From Euptelea pleiosperma (Eukaryota > Streptophyta > Magnoliopsida > Ranunculales > Eupteleaceae): a stretch of 64,000 nt of DNA. How positions within the stretch are numbered: the stretch's first letter is position 1; every line of letters begins with the position of its first letter. Of this stretch, positions 31,091 to 41,281 are shown in pieces. The notes below the pieces were generated by a model, which worked only from the letters and a program-made list of their open reading frames with translations, did no database searches and was not told where the DNA came from. The position numbers and the translations under genes were made by a program. The stretch spans positions 32,620,502 through 32,684,501 of the forward strand of contig CM068547.1 of assembly GCA_035048495.1 (NCBI GenBank), given 5' to 3'.

Positions 31091-32692
31091 TCAATATTCC
31101 AAATTGCATAACATGGAAAAGGATTCACCGAAAGGACAACTCTGGGCTCCAAAAGGAGATCCAAATGTTGTGCGTGTGCCACCAAAAGCAGGAATGGAAG
31201 AAGATCCAAAGGCAGGAGTACTCAAAGCACCCAATGCAGGGGTGCTTGAAGATCCAATAACAGGGGTGCTCGAAGCATCGAATGCTTCTCCAGATCCAAA
31301 TGTCGGCGCACTTGACCCACCAAATGTTGTGCTTGTGCTAACAAAAGCAGGAGTAGAAGAAGATCCAAAGGCAGGGATACACAAAGCCCCAAATGCAGGG
31401 GTGCTTGAAGATCCAAAAGCAGGGGTGCTCAAAGTATCAAATGCTTCTCCAGATCCAAATGTCGGAGCACTCGACACACCAAATGGTGTGCTTGTGCTAC
31501 CAAAAGCAAGAGTAGAAGAAGATTCGAAGGCAGGAATACTCAAAGCACCAGATGTAGGGGTGCTTGAAGGTCCAAAAATAGGGGTGCTCAAAGCGTCAAA
31601 TGCTTCTCCAGAGCCAAATGTCGACGCACTCGACACACCAAATGTTGTGCTTATGCTACCAAAAGCAAGAATAGAAGATCCAAAGGTAGGAGCACTCAAA
31701 CCACCTAATGCAGGGGTGCTTGAAGATCCAATAACAGGGGTCCTCAAAGCATCGAATGCTTCTCCAGATCCAAATGTCGGTGCACTCAACCCACTAAATA
31801 TTGTGCTTGTGCTGCCAAAAGCAGGAGTAGAAGAAGATCTAAAGGCGGGAATACTCGAAGCACCAAATGCAAGGATGCTTGAAGATCCAAAAGCAGGGGT
31901 GCTCAAAGTGTCAAATACTTCTCTAGATCCAAATGTTGGCGCACTCAACACACCAAATGTTGTGCTTCTGCTACCAAAAGCAAGAGTAGAAGAAGATCCC
32001 AAGGGAGAAGTACTCAAAGCACCAAATGCAAGGGTACTTGAAGATCCAATAACATGGGTGTTTGAAGCATCAAATGCTTCTCCAGATCCAAATGTTGGCG
32101 CACTCAACCCACCAAATGTTGTGCTTGTGTTACCAAAAGTAGGAGTAGAAGAAGATCCAAAGGCAGGAATACTCGAAGCACCATATGCAGGGGAACTTGA
32201 AAATCCAAAAGCAGGGGTGCTCAAAGTGTCAAATGCTTCTCCAGATCCAAATGTCGACGCACTCAACCCACCAAATGTTGTATTTATGCCACCAAAAGCA
32301 AGAGTAGAAGAAGATTCAAAGGCAGGAATACTCGAAGCACCAAATGTAGGGGTGTTTGAAGATCCAAAAACAGGGGTGCTCGAAGCATCAAATGCTTCTC
32401 CAGATCCAAATGCCAGCGCACTCGACACACCAAATGTTTTTCTTGTGCTACCAAAGGCAGGAGTAGAAGATCTGAAGGCAGGAATACTCAAAGAACCAAA
32501 TGTAGGGGTGCTTGAAGATCCAAAAACAGGGGTGCTCGAAGCGTCAAATGCTTTTCCAGATCCAAATGTCGGCGCACTCGACACACCAAATGCCAATTGT
32601 GTTTGTTGAAATGAACCACCAAATAAGCTATTTTGACTAGGAGTTGACCCACGGCCTCCAAAAGCAAGCTTCTTCCCAAATGCAGAAGTAAC
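31091..32692 (-). repeat. 159-bp coding tandem repeat (53-aa FG units, about 9 copies) in NUP98 copy A
   Basis: The exon is a minisatellite. The landmark CCAAATGTCGGCGCAC (and variants) recurs at about 31298, 31454, 31613, 31768, 31927, 32086, 32247, 32405 and 32561, so the period is about 159 bp. Each unit encodes roughly FGSGEAFDASSTPVFG followed by more FG/TPAFG repeats. The minus frame stays open for 538 codons and the opposite strand (31104-32609) for 501 codons. The plus-strand product, rich in DPNVGAL and PKAGV, is an antisense shadow of the repeat; I do not call it a gene. Confidence 0.9.
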
Positions 32693-32993
32693 TAAAAAAA
32701 AGAACAAGAGACAACTTATCAGTCAAGAAACAATCAAGAACAAACCAGTCAAAGAACAAAATGTGTTAAAGCATAACAAATACATATGGTGAGAGCAATA
32801 TCAACAAAAAATTTCCCACTAAAATAAGAAAAGTGCACCTAGATAAAGATAATCTACTAACTACTGGTGTAAAAACACTATATGATGATGTCATTGAAGT
32901 AAAGGCACAAAGCAAAATTACAATAGAAGCATAAAGAACTACACAATCATATGTATATTCAATAGAAATCATTCTCTAGTTTATATATATATA

Positions 32994-33517
32994 GGGAAAT
33001 TCTATTTGCACCCCAAAAATTCCATAAGCACCCAATTTGGGTGCTTTTGGCCAAAAATACCCTTGACCAAAAAAAAAAAAACCTAAGCACCCCACCCCAC
33101 TCTTCGTCTCTCCCTCTCCACCTCTCTCCCTCCCTCTCCCTCTCCACCTCTCACCATCCTCTCTCCCTCTCCACCTCTATCTCTCTCTCGCCTTGAAACA
33201 AACCCAAAACAAAGAAAAAAAAAAAAGAATGAAGAAAAAGGAGGACGATGCCGTCGCCGTCGCCGTTGCCGCCGCCACCACCAGCACCACAGGTACGTCT
33301 CTCTCTCTCTCCACGGCACTAACTGCCGTGGACTACACAGTCCCCACGGCACCAATTGCCGTGGAGAGAGAGAGAGAGATGTATTTCTTCTTCTTCTTCT
33401 TCAACAACCAGGTGGGGTGCGTGCTTGGGTTTTTTTTTTTTGTCTAAGGGTATTTTCAGCCCAAAAACACCCAAATGGGGTGCTTATGGAATTTTTGGGG
33501 TGCAAATAGAACTACCC
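32994..33517. mobile_element. TIR element with TTGCACCCC ends, copy 1
   Basis: Inverted ends GGGAAATTCTATTTGCACCC and GGGTGCAAATAGAACTACCC, plus inner arms with CCATAAGCACCC and GGGTGCTTATGG. The middle is CT/GA microsatellite and trinucleotide repeat. AT-rich flanks (TATATATAT on both sides) could be a 9-bp duplication, but the microsatellite makes this ambiguous. Confidence 0.75.
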
Positions 33518-33534
33518 ATATATATATAAAATGG

Positions 33535-36480
33535 ATTTGATATTAGAAAGGGGCAAAACCCAAGACGAAGTACACCATAGATCTCAAGACGAGATGCCCG
33601 CAAAACAAACAAAAAAACCGATCAAATAGGGGAAAGTTCTAACATTATCTCTTCCCATATAAACACAAAAGCATAAAAAAACAACCTCGAAACTCTGGCG
33701 AAGTTTAAGACACCACATATACAAAAAGGCTTTAATTCTCAAAATAACTCTAGGGATATCTTCATCTTCCCCTTCAAAAATACGTCGGTTCCTCTCTTTT
33801 CAAATGGTCCACATAACTGCAAATGGGAGGATTCGCCAAAGGAGCCCTCCTCTACTAGAAAACACTCTCATATCAGTCGTGTTGAAAAACGAGTCCACGT
33901 GCTCTGAAACAACAAAAGCGATACCAAAAAAAGAGAACCAAACTAGCCAAATGGAATAAGTGAAAGGGCAATGAAGCAGCAAATGATCCATGGACTCGCC
34001 ATCTGGTTTGCACAAGGGAAATCTATTAGGGATCATCATCCCCTCCAATTCAGGTGGTCCAAAATAGCAGTCCATATGAAAAACATCGCTTTTGTTGGGA
34101 TGGGGGGCTAGATGCTGGAAATGAATTATGACCCAAGCTACTAAGATAGTGGTAAAAAGAACTGACTGAGAACAAACCGTTACGTTCCCATCTCCAAATT
34201 CTCTTATCGACCTCTGTCGAAGAGGAGGGGCATCACCAATCCTAGACAACATATTGGCCAAACTTTCCACCTCCCAATCGTTCAAGTTCCTCCCGAAGCC
34301 AAGTCTCCACGAGGTCACCCCCTCACTAACCACAGCACAATACTACATCTTTGCCCCTTGGAACTCAGAGATGAGACATAAGGACTGGAAGGAATCTCTT
34401 AAGCTTACATCTCCACACCATATGTCCTCCCAAAACCCTATCATGTCCCCCTTCCCCACTTTAAACTGGATCCCTTTACTAAAGCAATCTGACACCTTCC
34501 AGATGCCCTTCCAAAGGTTGCACCCATATTGAGAAACTGAAGTCCCCACTCCCCCTCCCCACTCCTCTCCATATTACCCGACTATAATCAACCGCCACAA
34601 GCTGTCTTCATCTTTACCGAATCGCTAAAGCCATTTCCCCAAAAGAGACACGTTCATCTCTCTTAGGAAACGGAAACCTAAACCACCTTCCTCCTTAGGC
34701 TTACAAATCCTAACCCAATCCACCAGGTGAAACTTATGGTCGTCCTTTCCATGCCACAAAAAGTTTCTCATTTTCTTCTCCAATTCCTTTGCTGTAACCA
34801 GAATGAAAAACAGAAAGAGGTAGTAAATGGGCAAACTGGATAAAGTACTCTTAATGAGTGTAATCTTACCTCCTTTAGATAGGTATTTCTTCTTCCACCC
34901 TGCTAGCCTCTGGCCAACCCTCTCCACCACCAGATCACAAATAGACTTAGATTTGAACTTAGCCCCCAACGGAAGCCCAAGGTAAGTCATAGGAAGTCTA
35001 CCAACTTTACAACCCAAGCTCTTGGCCAATTCCTTCAAACTCATCACCTCTCCAACCCTGTAAATCTTACTTTAACACACAAGCCTGAAACCACTTCAAA
35101 GCATCTAAGAACACAGCGAATGTACATCAACTGCCGATGAGAAGCCTGGGCAAAGATAATCATATCATCAGCAAATTTCAAGAAAGTGACCATAGGGCCT
35201 CTACTGCTCGAAGAGAAACCTTCAATCATACCCCCTTGAGTCGCTCTACTTATCATTCTACTCAAAGACTCAACCACTACGATGAACAAAAACGGGGATA
35301 GGGGATCTCCCTGTCTCAACCCCCTGGAACTACCAAAATAGCCAGCCGAAGCGCCATTCACAAAGATAGAGAAAGACACAGAAGAGATGCATACCCGAAT
35401 CCATTTCTTCCACCTCCACCCAAGCCCCATTCTGTCTAGCAAATAATCGAGGAACTTCCAGCAAACGTGGTCGTAGGCTTTTTCCATATCAATCTTGCAA
35501 ACAATGCCCTCCCTCTTCCCTCTCTCTCTCTGGAATGTGCATTCGTTCACAATCAACGCACTATTGAAAATTTTCCTTGCTTTCACAAAAGCGCCTTGCA
35601 AAAGAGAATAACTGTCCCCATAACCTCCTTCATCCTTGATGCTAACACCTTCGAGATGATCTTATAAGTACTCCCCACAAGGCTTATGACCGGAAATCCG
35701 ACAAAGAATCCGCTCCTTCCTTCTTTGGGATAACAGTGATGAAAGTATTATTCAAACACTTGTCGAAGACTGCTTCCTCCTCGAACTCCTTAACCACTCT
35801 TATGAAGTCTTTCCCAATGATGTCCCAACATTTTTTGAAGAAGGCCATAACAATCTCATCTTCCTCCAGTGGATGTTCCAGCCACATCTTTTGCTCTTTG
35901 TCAATCCGGTCGAACTAAAGACCGTCCACCTTAGGCCGGAAAGCACACAACTTTGTATAAAGCCGAGAGTAGTACTGCACTACCCTTTCCCTAATCTCCT
36001 CCTCCAAGATCACATGCCATCCACCCGAAGACTGGAAATGTAATTACTCCTCCTTCTTGCATTGGCAACCTGATGAAAGAACTTTGAATTTGTCACCTTC
36101 CTTCAGCCACTTGACCCTCGCCTTCTGCCTCCAACAGATCTCCTCCATGCGAGCCCACTTTTGAAACTCCTTATTCGCTTCCACCCTCCTCCCTTCTGCT
36201 TCCGTTAATCCGTCGATCTACTCCTTTCCATCGATGGATGCTATCTCCTCCAAAAGCTCCTTCATCTTTGCATCCACACGTCCTAGAATGTGCTTATTCC
36301 AGAATTTCAACTTGCCTTTCAAAGCCTTCAGCTTCTACCTAAAAATGGACCCCGCCTTTCATTCGAACTGAAAAGAGTCCCACCACTCTGCTACTTAACC
36401 GTGAAATTGAGGCTCCTTCAACCACATATTCTCAAATTTGAAAGGAGTCGGTCTTCTATGGACCCTACCACACCTAATTA
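33535..36480 (-). mobile_element. L1-type LINE, 5'-truncated and frameshifted
   Basis: Minus-strand frames give the plant L1 reverse transcriptase: KIDMEKAYDHVCWKFLDYLL (motif A), GLRQGDPLSPFLF (motif B), LKFADDMIIF (motif C, both Asp present), then GRLPMTYLGLPLGAKFKS and the zf-RVT region ending DGESMDHLLLHCPF (34010-33950). Frames break at about 35045, 34620 and 34340, and the endonuclease domain is absent. It lies between the NUP98 debris and the NudC exon. Confidence 0.85.
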
Positions 36481-37023
36481 AATAATTAACAATCCCCTTT
36501 AAACCTTGCTCTTTACAAAAAACTACCTACTGCTATATCTATTTGTGTTTCTATTTCCTCTTTTACAGCTTAAGCAATTCCACAATTTCCATTGCAACAA
36601 ACCAGTGGGAAAAAATTTTGAGACAAATAAAAAAAGCTTCAGAATTATAACTAGAAATCCTGCATTATTAAATCCTAACAATAAATTCTGCATACTAGAT
36701 TGCTAATCAATTTGCCTCACATACCCAAATAAATAAAGCTAAAACAAAACCGGGTACTACGAAGATATGTAAAAAACAGAGAGAGAGAGACTAACAGCTA
36801 AAAATTGGGGTTTTCTTCAACAGTGACAAGAGACCGAGCAAGGTAAAGCAGAAGAAACTGGACTTGAAAGAAAAGAACAAAGATTTCTTATGTAATTCGC
36901 TCCCTCTTTAGGTCAGAGATAACACAATTCTCAAAAACAAGCAAAGCCAGAAACGTAATGAGACAAAATAAATAATCGACATCAGAAAGAAGATAATAAA
37001 CCAGGGCAATGAGAAGAAATAAC
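36481..37023 (-). other. Start of the NudC first intron; no exon seen
   Basis: Begins at the exon 1 donor (37023-37022) and reaches the L1 element. A short GA tract lies at 36779-36790. No CS-domain coding sequence is visible. Confidence 0.45.
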
Positions 37024-37447
37024 CTCGCACGTTCTCCTTCCCGTCCGCCTTCGCCTCTTCTTTCTCTGGCTTGCTCTCCTTCTTCGGCACCTCTTCCTTT
37101 ATTTCATTTGCTGCCGCCTCTTTCTGACGCTTCTCAGCCTTTCCCGCATCCTCTAAACCCCTCACCTCGGCCTTCTTCTTCCTCCCCTCCGCGTCCTTCT
37201 CCTTCGCCGCAGAAACCAATGCCAAGATATTCTTCTCCACGGTATTATCCTTAAAAAGATCGGATTTCCGGCGAAGGAAATCGATCACAGTCTCCATGAC
37301 CTCGAGAGGACTTTGCCTATCGAGGATCGATTTCAGAGCTTCGTCATACGGTCTAACCGAGCTCCCAAAAGATTCCAAAAGCGACGAAGACGAAGATTTC
37401 TGCTGCTCTTGTTGTTCTTCTTCTCGATAACCAGAGATATTCGCCAT
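37024..37447 (-). CDS. First exon of a NudC-domain (BOBBER-like) protein; rest not found
   Basis: The ATG at 37447-37445 opens 141 codons that end at a GT donor in phase 1 (exon end 37024). The protein has a Ser-rich start, an N-terminal NudC-like helical segment (YDEALKSILDRQSPLEVME, then VIDFLRRKSDLF) at about residues 34-65, and a long Lys/Glu-rich charged linker. This is the layout of plant BOBBER/NUDC co-chaperones ahead of the CS domain, which helps fold proteins and acts in development and heat tolerance. The split codon G|TT fits the Val that starts the conserved linker before the CS domain in relatives. No CS-domain exon is recognisable downstream on this strand: an intron-like stretch is followed by an L1 element (from 36480) and NUP98 debris. 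So this is either a gene cut off by transposition or one with a long intron whose later exons I missed. Confidence 0.8.
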
Positions 37448-37619
37448 AGAAGGCTTGGCAGCAGCTCCAACCGGGCTCTATATCTTCATATTTGAAGCTG
37501 CTTTTGAATCCAACACCAACTGGCTCTATGTGACACCGGCTTCATTTCTGTTCTTGACATTTAAATACAAGGGTCGGGCTCCAGTTACCCACCTAAAATG
37601 ACAGGCTCCGGTTACAGAA
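37448..37619 (-). promoter_or_regulatory. NudC 5' leader/promoter invaded by a GGCTCTAT MITE-like sequence
   Basis: Directly upstream of the NudC ATG, sequence such as AACCGGGCTCTATATC and CTGGCTCTATG matches the repeat at 3510-3665. The native leader is therefore very short, or the repeat supplies part of it. Confidence 0.45.
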
Positions 37620-38105
37620 CGTAATATGAGCCACGTGGCACACTCTTGGAGGACTCTAACGGTATGGATGTTTGGCCAATCCCTAGGTCGACCTACAAAC
37701 CAAAAATCAGCCTGATTAGTAATTTCTAGGCGTTGGATCTTTGCACCTCAAATACTGCTCAAATTCCGACAATTGAGCTTAACCCATGAAAATAAGCCCA
37801 ATCCAATGTGGCACACTTTTAGAGGACGCTGCCCGTATGGATGTTTGGCCAATCCCTAGATGAGCCTAGAATCAAAAATCAACATGATTGGTGATTTCAA
37901 ACCTTTGGATCCTTGTACCCAAATAATGGTCAATAATGCTCGAATTCCTACGGTTAAAATCAACCCATGAAAATGACTCCAATCCAATGTTTAGAAATCA
38001 CTTATTGGGCTGATTTTTTATTTGTAGGCCCGTCTATGGATTGGTCAAACATCCGTACGGTCAGCATCCTCTAAAAGTGTGCCAAGTGGCTCCTATTGTA
38101 AGTAG
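37620..38105. repeat. G-box foldback family, composite of two copies
   Basis: A left arm (ATATGAGCCACGTGGCACAC, CACGTG at 37632-37637) is followed by a partial unit, then at about 37803 a second full unit (TGTGGCACACTTTTAGAGG through GTGTGCCAAGTGGCTCC). It lies about 180 bp upstream of the NudC start codon. Confidence 0.75.
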
Positions 38106-38859
38106 TCATTGTGGATAGTAAGCGAAGTTTTACCCGAGGTGCTTTCACAATGTGTGGGGTGCAAATAAAATTTCTCATTTGAAAAACATCTACTTTTTAT
38201 CAATTAATTTTAAATACTTTTTATCTTTTTTGAAAAAACTTCGAAGGGGATTAGTTAGGTTAGGTTTTCTCGTTAACCGAATTCCTTCGTAGAGGGTTTT
38301 TTTCATCAAATGATTAGTTAGGGTTTTTTGTTCAAATAAGTTATAGGTTTTATGCAAATGAGTTCATTCAACCGAAGTTATTCATTTTTTCTTCTAACAT
38401 TATAAGTTAGTTAGATTTATTCAAATGATTAGTTAGGTTAGGTTTTTGTCAAAGCATTGACATTATAGGTTCATTTAAATAATTTACCAATCAAAATTAG
38501 GTTTCTTACTTAATTTTTCAATTTATAATTTTAGGGATCGCCGATTGATGATGTTGAAGCTGTGAATCTCATTCTGCAAGTCCAATGCATACACAAAGTT
38601 CAAATTGTAATAATTCAATTTTTTATTTTATTTTATTAATTGTACTAAAAAAATACAATTATATTTTCAATTATAATTATATTTTTTATTAATTTGTTTG
38701 AATCTCTTTTAATCTAGCTACCGATATCATCTAAACTTCTAAAATCATCAAATTCAAATGATTTCACGGCTGCATTTACCACTAACGAGGTTTGTTATTT
38801 ATTATTTTGTATTGGTCTGTCTTTTTATTTATTAAATAATAATGATAGGTTAGTAATAC

Positions 38860-39352
38860 AATTTTAATTGATTTGCAGGTCTTTTACAACCGTGGTGAAC
38901 TATTTAAATGGGTTCAAGACATTGGTAAAATAGTTTGAATAGTTGTTGTATTTGCAAGAGCGGACAATTAAATGGGTAAGACCCCTAGGCTCACTTTCGG
39001 TTGTGAGAGAAGTTGAAAACATATGGAGTAAAAAAAAAAAAAGGGAGCGAAAAATAAGAAACCAAACCGACGATCATGAACAAAAAGGTGCGGATGCTCA
39101 TTTTTATTTGAAGGTATTAAATTGCATGTAAATGGCCAATGGATAGTTAAAGTGGCTTGTGTGTGGTACCCACAACTATTCAATCACACAACATTTTGAA
39201 TGTCATTCGTATGCTGGGAGACTCACCCCAATTGAAAGTCAAATGTTGATTGATATGTCGAAGGTAGGTGACAGGCCAAAGGAAATACTGAAAGCCATAA
39301 AGAAGAGAAATAAGCAAGATGCATCTTCTATGAGGACGATTTATAATGACTA
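38860..39352 (+). pseudogene. MULE (FAR1-domain) transposase N-terminal fragment
   Basis: Pieces in shifting frames read FYNRGELFKWVQDIGKI, GKTPRLTFGCERS, GADAHFYLK / SFLFEGIKL, HVNGQWIVKVACVWYP and HSYAGRLTPIESQMLIDMSK, KAIKKRNKQDASSMRTIYN. This is the zinc-binding N-terminal part of MURA/Jittery-like Mutator transposases. It has several stops, an A-run insertion near 39030 and no DDE catalytic core. The AT-rich sequence 38200-38860, with the fragment SPIDDVEAVNLILQ near 38540, may be its intron-bearing 5' part. Confidence 0.75.
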
Positions 39353-39543
39353 GGCACTGACGAAAAAGAAGTAGATAGGTGGAAATTATTTTTTTAATAA
39401 GAGAGGAGTGTTGAATGAGCTGCAGGGGTGACGTGTGGTTTGACACCAAAAGAACGAAGAACTCCTACCAAGTGAAAAATAAAATAAAATTAAAGAATCA
39501 AAAGAATGACATTTTGAGAATTCTTCGCTTGTTAATAAATATA

Positions 39544-40062
39544 AGGAAAATTCTATTTGCACCCCCACAAATTCCATAAGCACCCCATTTTGGGTGCTTT
39601 TTTGGCCAAATATGCCCTTAGAAAAGAAAAAAAAACAGCACCCCTCTTCGTCCCCACCTCTCTCTCCCTCTCCACCTCTCTCACCATCCCCTCTCCCTCT
39701 CCACCTCTCTCTAATTCTCCCTATCCACCTCTGTCCCTCTCTCTCACCCTGAAAAAAAACCCAAAATAAAAAAGGACGCCGTCGCCGCAAGTATGTCTCT
39801 CTCTCTCCTTCTCCACCTCTCTCTCTCTCTCTCTCTCTCTAACAGACCCCACGACAGTGCAATGCCATGGGGACTGAGTTATAGAGAGAGTGAGAGTGAG
39901 AGAGAGAGACATTTGGAGGGAGAGAGAGAGATGTGGAGAGGGAGGGACGAAGAGAGGGGTGTTGGGCTTTTTTTTGTTATTGTTGGTCTAAAGGTAGTTT
40001 CGTCCAAAAAGCACCAAAATGGGGTGCTTATGGAATTGGTGGAGTGTAACTAGAATTTCCCC
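39544..40062. mobile_element. TIR element with TTGCACCCC ends, copy 2
   Basis: Same inverted ends as 32994-33517 (AGGAAAATTCTATTTGCACC and the complement near 40062) with a CT/GA-rich centre. It follows the MULE transposase fragment directly. Confidence 0.7.
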
Positions 40063-40308
40063 AGGCCATGTTTGATTGCACTGAAAATTTTTCCGACAAA
40101 ATACACATGGGAAATGCCTTAAATGGCTGATTGATGGCAAGTGAGAACACATTTCAATTGTGTGAGGAAATAAAGGCGCATTTTCAGGTGGAAATGAATT
40201 CTCACCTTTCTGGATGGGAAACGAATTCCGGGCTTAGTAGGAAAAATTATCCATATTTAAATGGATTGGTAGAGAAAATTATACAGATTTTAAGTGGCTA
40301 TCTGACAA
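40063..40308. repeat. Possible outer MITE later split by two TIR elements
   Basis: GGCCATGTTTGATTGCACTG at 40066 has a partial inverted match, AAAACCAAACATG, near 41155. The two TIR elements at 40309-40679 and 40706-41121 lie between them. Nesting order is an inference. Confidence 0.35.
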
Positions 40309-40679
40309 GGGTCGCTCTACGGGCACCCACGTCTTTCAGCTGGGGAACCCACTTGGACCCAAATACCTCTCCCTTCAGCCGGACACCCACCCCACCCCGT
40401 CCCTTCTCCTTCTCTCTCTCTCTCTCTACTGTAACTCTCCCCCCTTTCTCTCTCTCTTTCTTACTCTCCCCCTCTCTCTCTACTGTAACTCTCTCTCACT
40501 CTCACCCCCTCTCTCTCTCTCACTCTCACCCCCTCTCTCTCTCTCTTTATGCTCACTCTCACTCTCCCCCCTCTCTCTATCTACTGTAAGAGAGAGAGAG
40601 AGAGCCCTGCTGAAGGGAGGGGTATTTGGGTCCAAGTGGGGTGCCCAGCCGAAAGACGTGGGTACCCGTAGAGCGACCC
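40309..40679. mobile_element. 371-bp TIR element with polypyrimidine interior
   Basis: Near-perfect inverted ends of about 60 bp start GGGTCGCTCTACGGGCACCC and end with the complement. Flanks ATCTGACAA (40300-40308) and ATCTAACGA (40680-40688) agree at 7 of 9, consistent with a Mutator-type 9-bp duplication. The interior is CT-rich low complexity. Confidence 0.8.
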
Positions 40680-40705
40680 ATCTAACGATGGACACTTGTG
40701 TTTTA

Positions 40706-41121
40706 TAGGGGTGTCAATTTTACCCAATTTAACCGGAACCGAATAGGAACCGGAACCGAAAACACCGGTTCCGGTACCACATTTTTGGGAACCGATTAAA
40801 AAGAACCGGAACCGGAATCGAACCGGAAACTAATGGTTACAGTTCCGGTACTCTAATATGGAACCGAAACCGATAAGAACCGGAACCGAACCGATAAGAA
40901 CCGGAACCGATATATAAATATAGTGTAAAAATTCTCATATTACCAAGATTGGACCCGTTATACCCGAAACTGGAATCGGAACCGACAAAAACTACATAAT
41001 CGGTTCCGGTTCTGGTACCATCACTTTGAGAACCGGAACCGATAAGTACCCGAACCGATAAGAACCGGAACCGTTTGTCCCGGTTCTGGTCACCTTAGGA
41101 ACCGACCCGTCGACACCCCTA
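40706..41121. mobile_element. hAT-like MITE filled with GGAACCGG words
   Basis: Ends TAGGGGTGTCAA and GTCGACACCCCTA form inverted termini typical of hAT MITEs. The interior is almost only GGAACCG, CCGGTTCC and variants. Flanks GTGTTTTA and GTTGTTTT are at best an imperfect 8-bp duplication. It lies about 160 bp upstream of the MBOAT start codon. Confidence 0.7.
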
Positions 41122-41281
41122 GTTGTTTTCCCAAATAGAATAGATTTGCTACCTCAAAACCAAACATGTTAAAATCAGTTGAACGGAAAACGTTTTCGAG
41201 GAATGGTTGTTCGGAAATCATTTTTCTATTATAAGCGTCTTCTTCCAATGAATCCCACAAACAGAAATCCCGCCCGAGAGG

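Larger units (their letters stand above)
25250..32692 (-). pseudogene. NUP98: Broken and partly duplicated NUP98-type FG nucleoporin
   Basis: NUP98 lines the nuclear pore with Phe-Gly repeats. Recognisable pieces in transcription order are: FG exon 32692-31091 (copy A); exon 30925-30659, with RGGSRVVAYTP and ESISAMLAYKDK as in plant NUP98A; FG-rich piece about 30562-30180 (NPFGT, SLFGSTPPFG); a second copy of the FG exon 28753-28340 and of the next exon start at about 28120-28060 (copy B); and exon 25376-25250 ending in PTMPQISIGRP. Disablements are visible. There is no N-terminal GLFG start and no C-terminal autoproteolytic domain. A TGA at 25279-25277 follows SIGRP. A stop follows the frame near 30475. 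An A-rich insertion flanked by a duplicated DYQLG segment sits at about 30660-30720, and copy B reads into stops. The copies differ in repeat number (see findings). Very sure it is NUP98-derived; fairly sure it cannot make a normal protein. Confidence 0.85.

Noticed and set aside
31104..32609. 501-codon plus-strand open frame
   Set aside because: It is the antisense of the NUP98 FG tandem repeat; the periodic unit simply lacks stops in this frame. No start context, splice signal or known domain.
25250..32692. Functional NUP98 gene
   Set aside because: Missing both ends of the protein, internal stops, and a partial duplication in the middle of the locus.
33193..33447. Ala/Val-rich coding frame (VAVAVAAATTSTTGTS)
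   Set aside because: Trinucleotide repeat inside a TIR element; not a gene.
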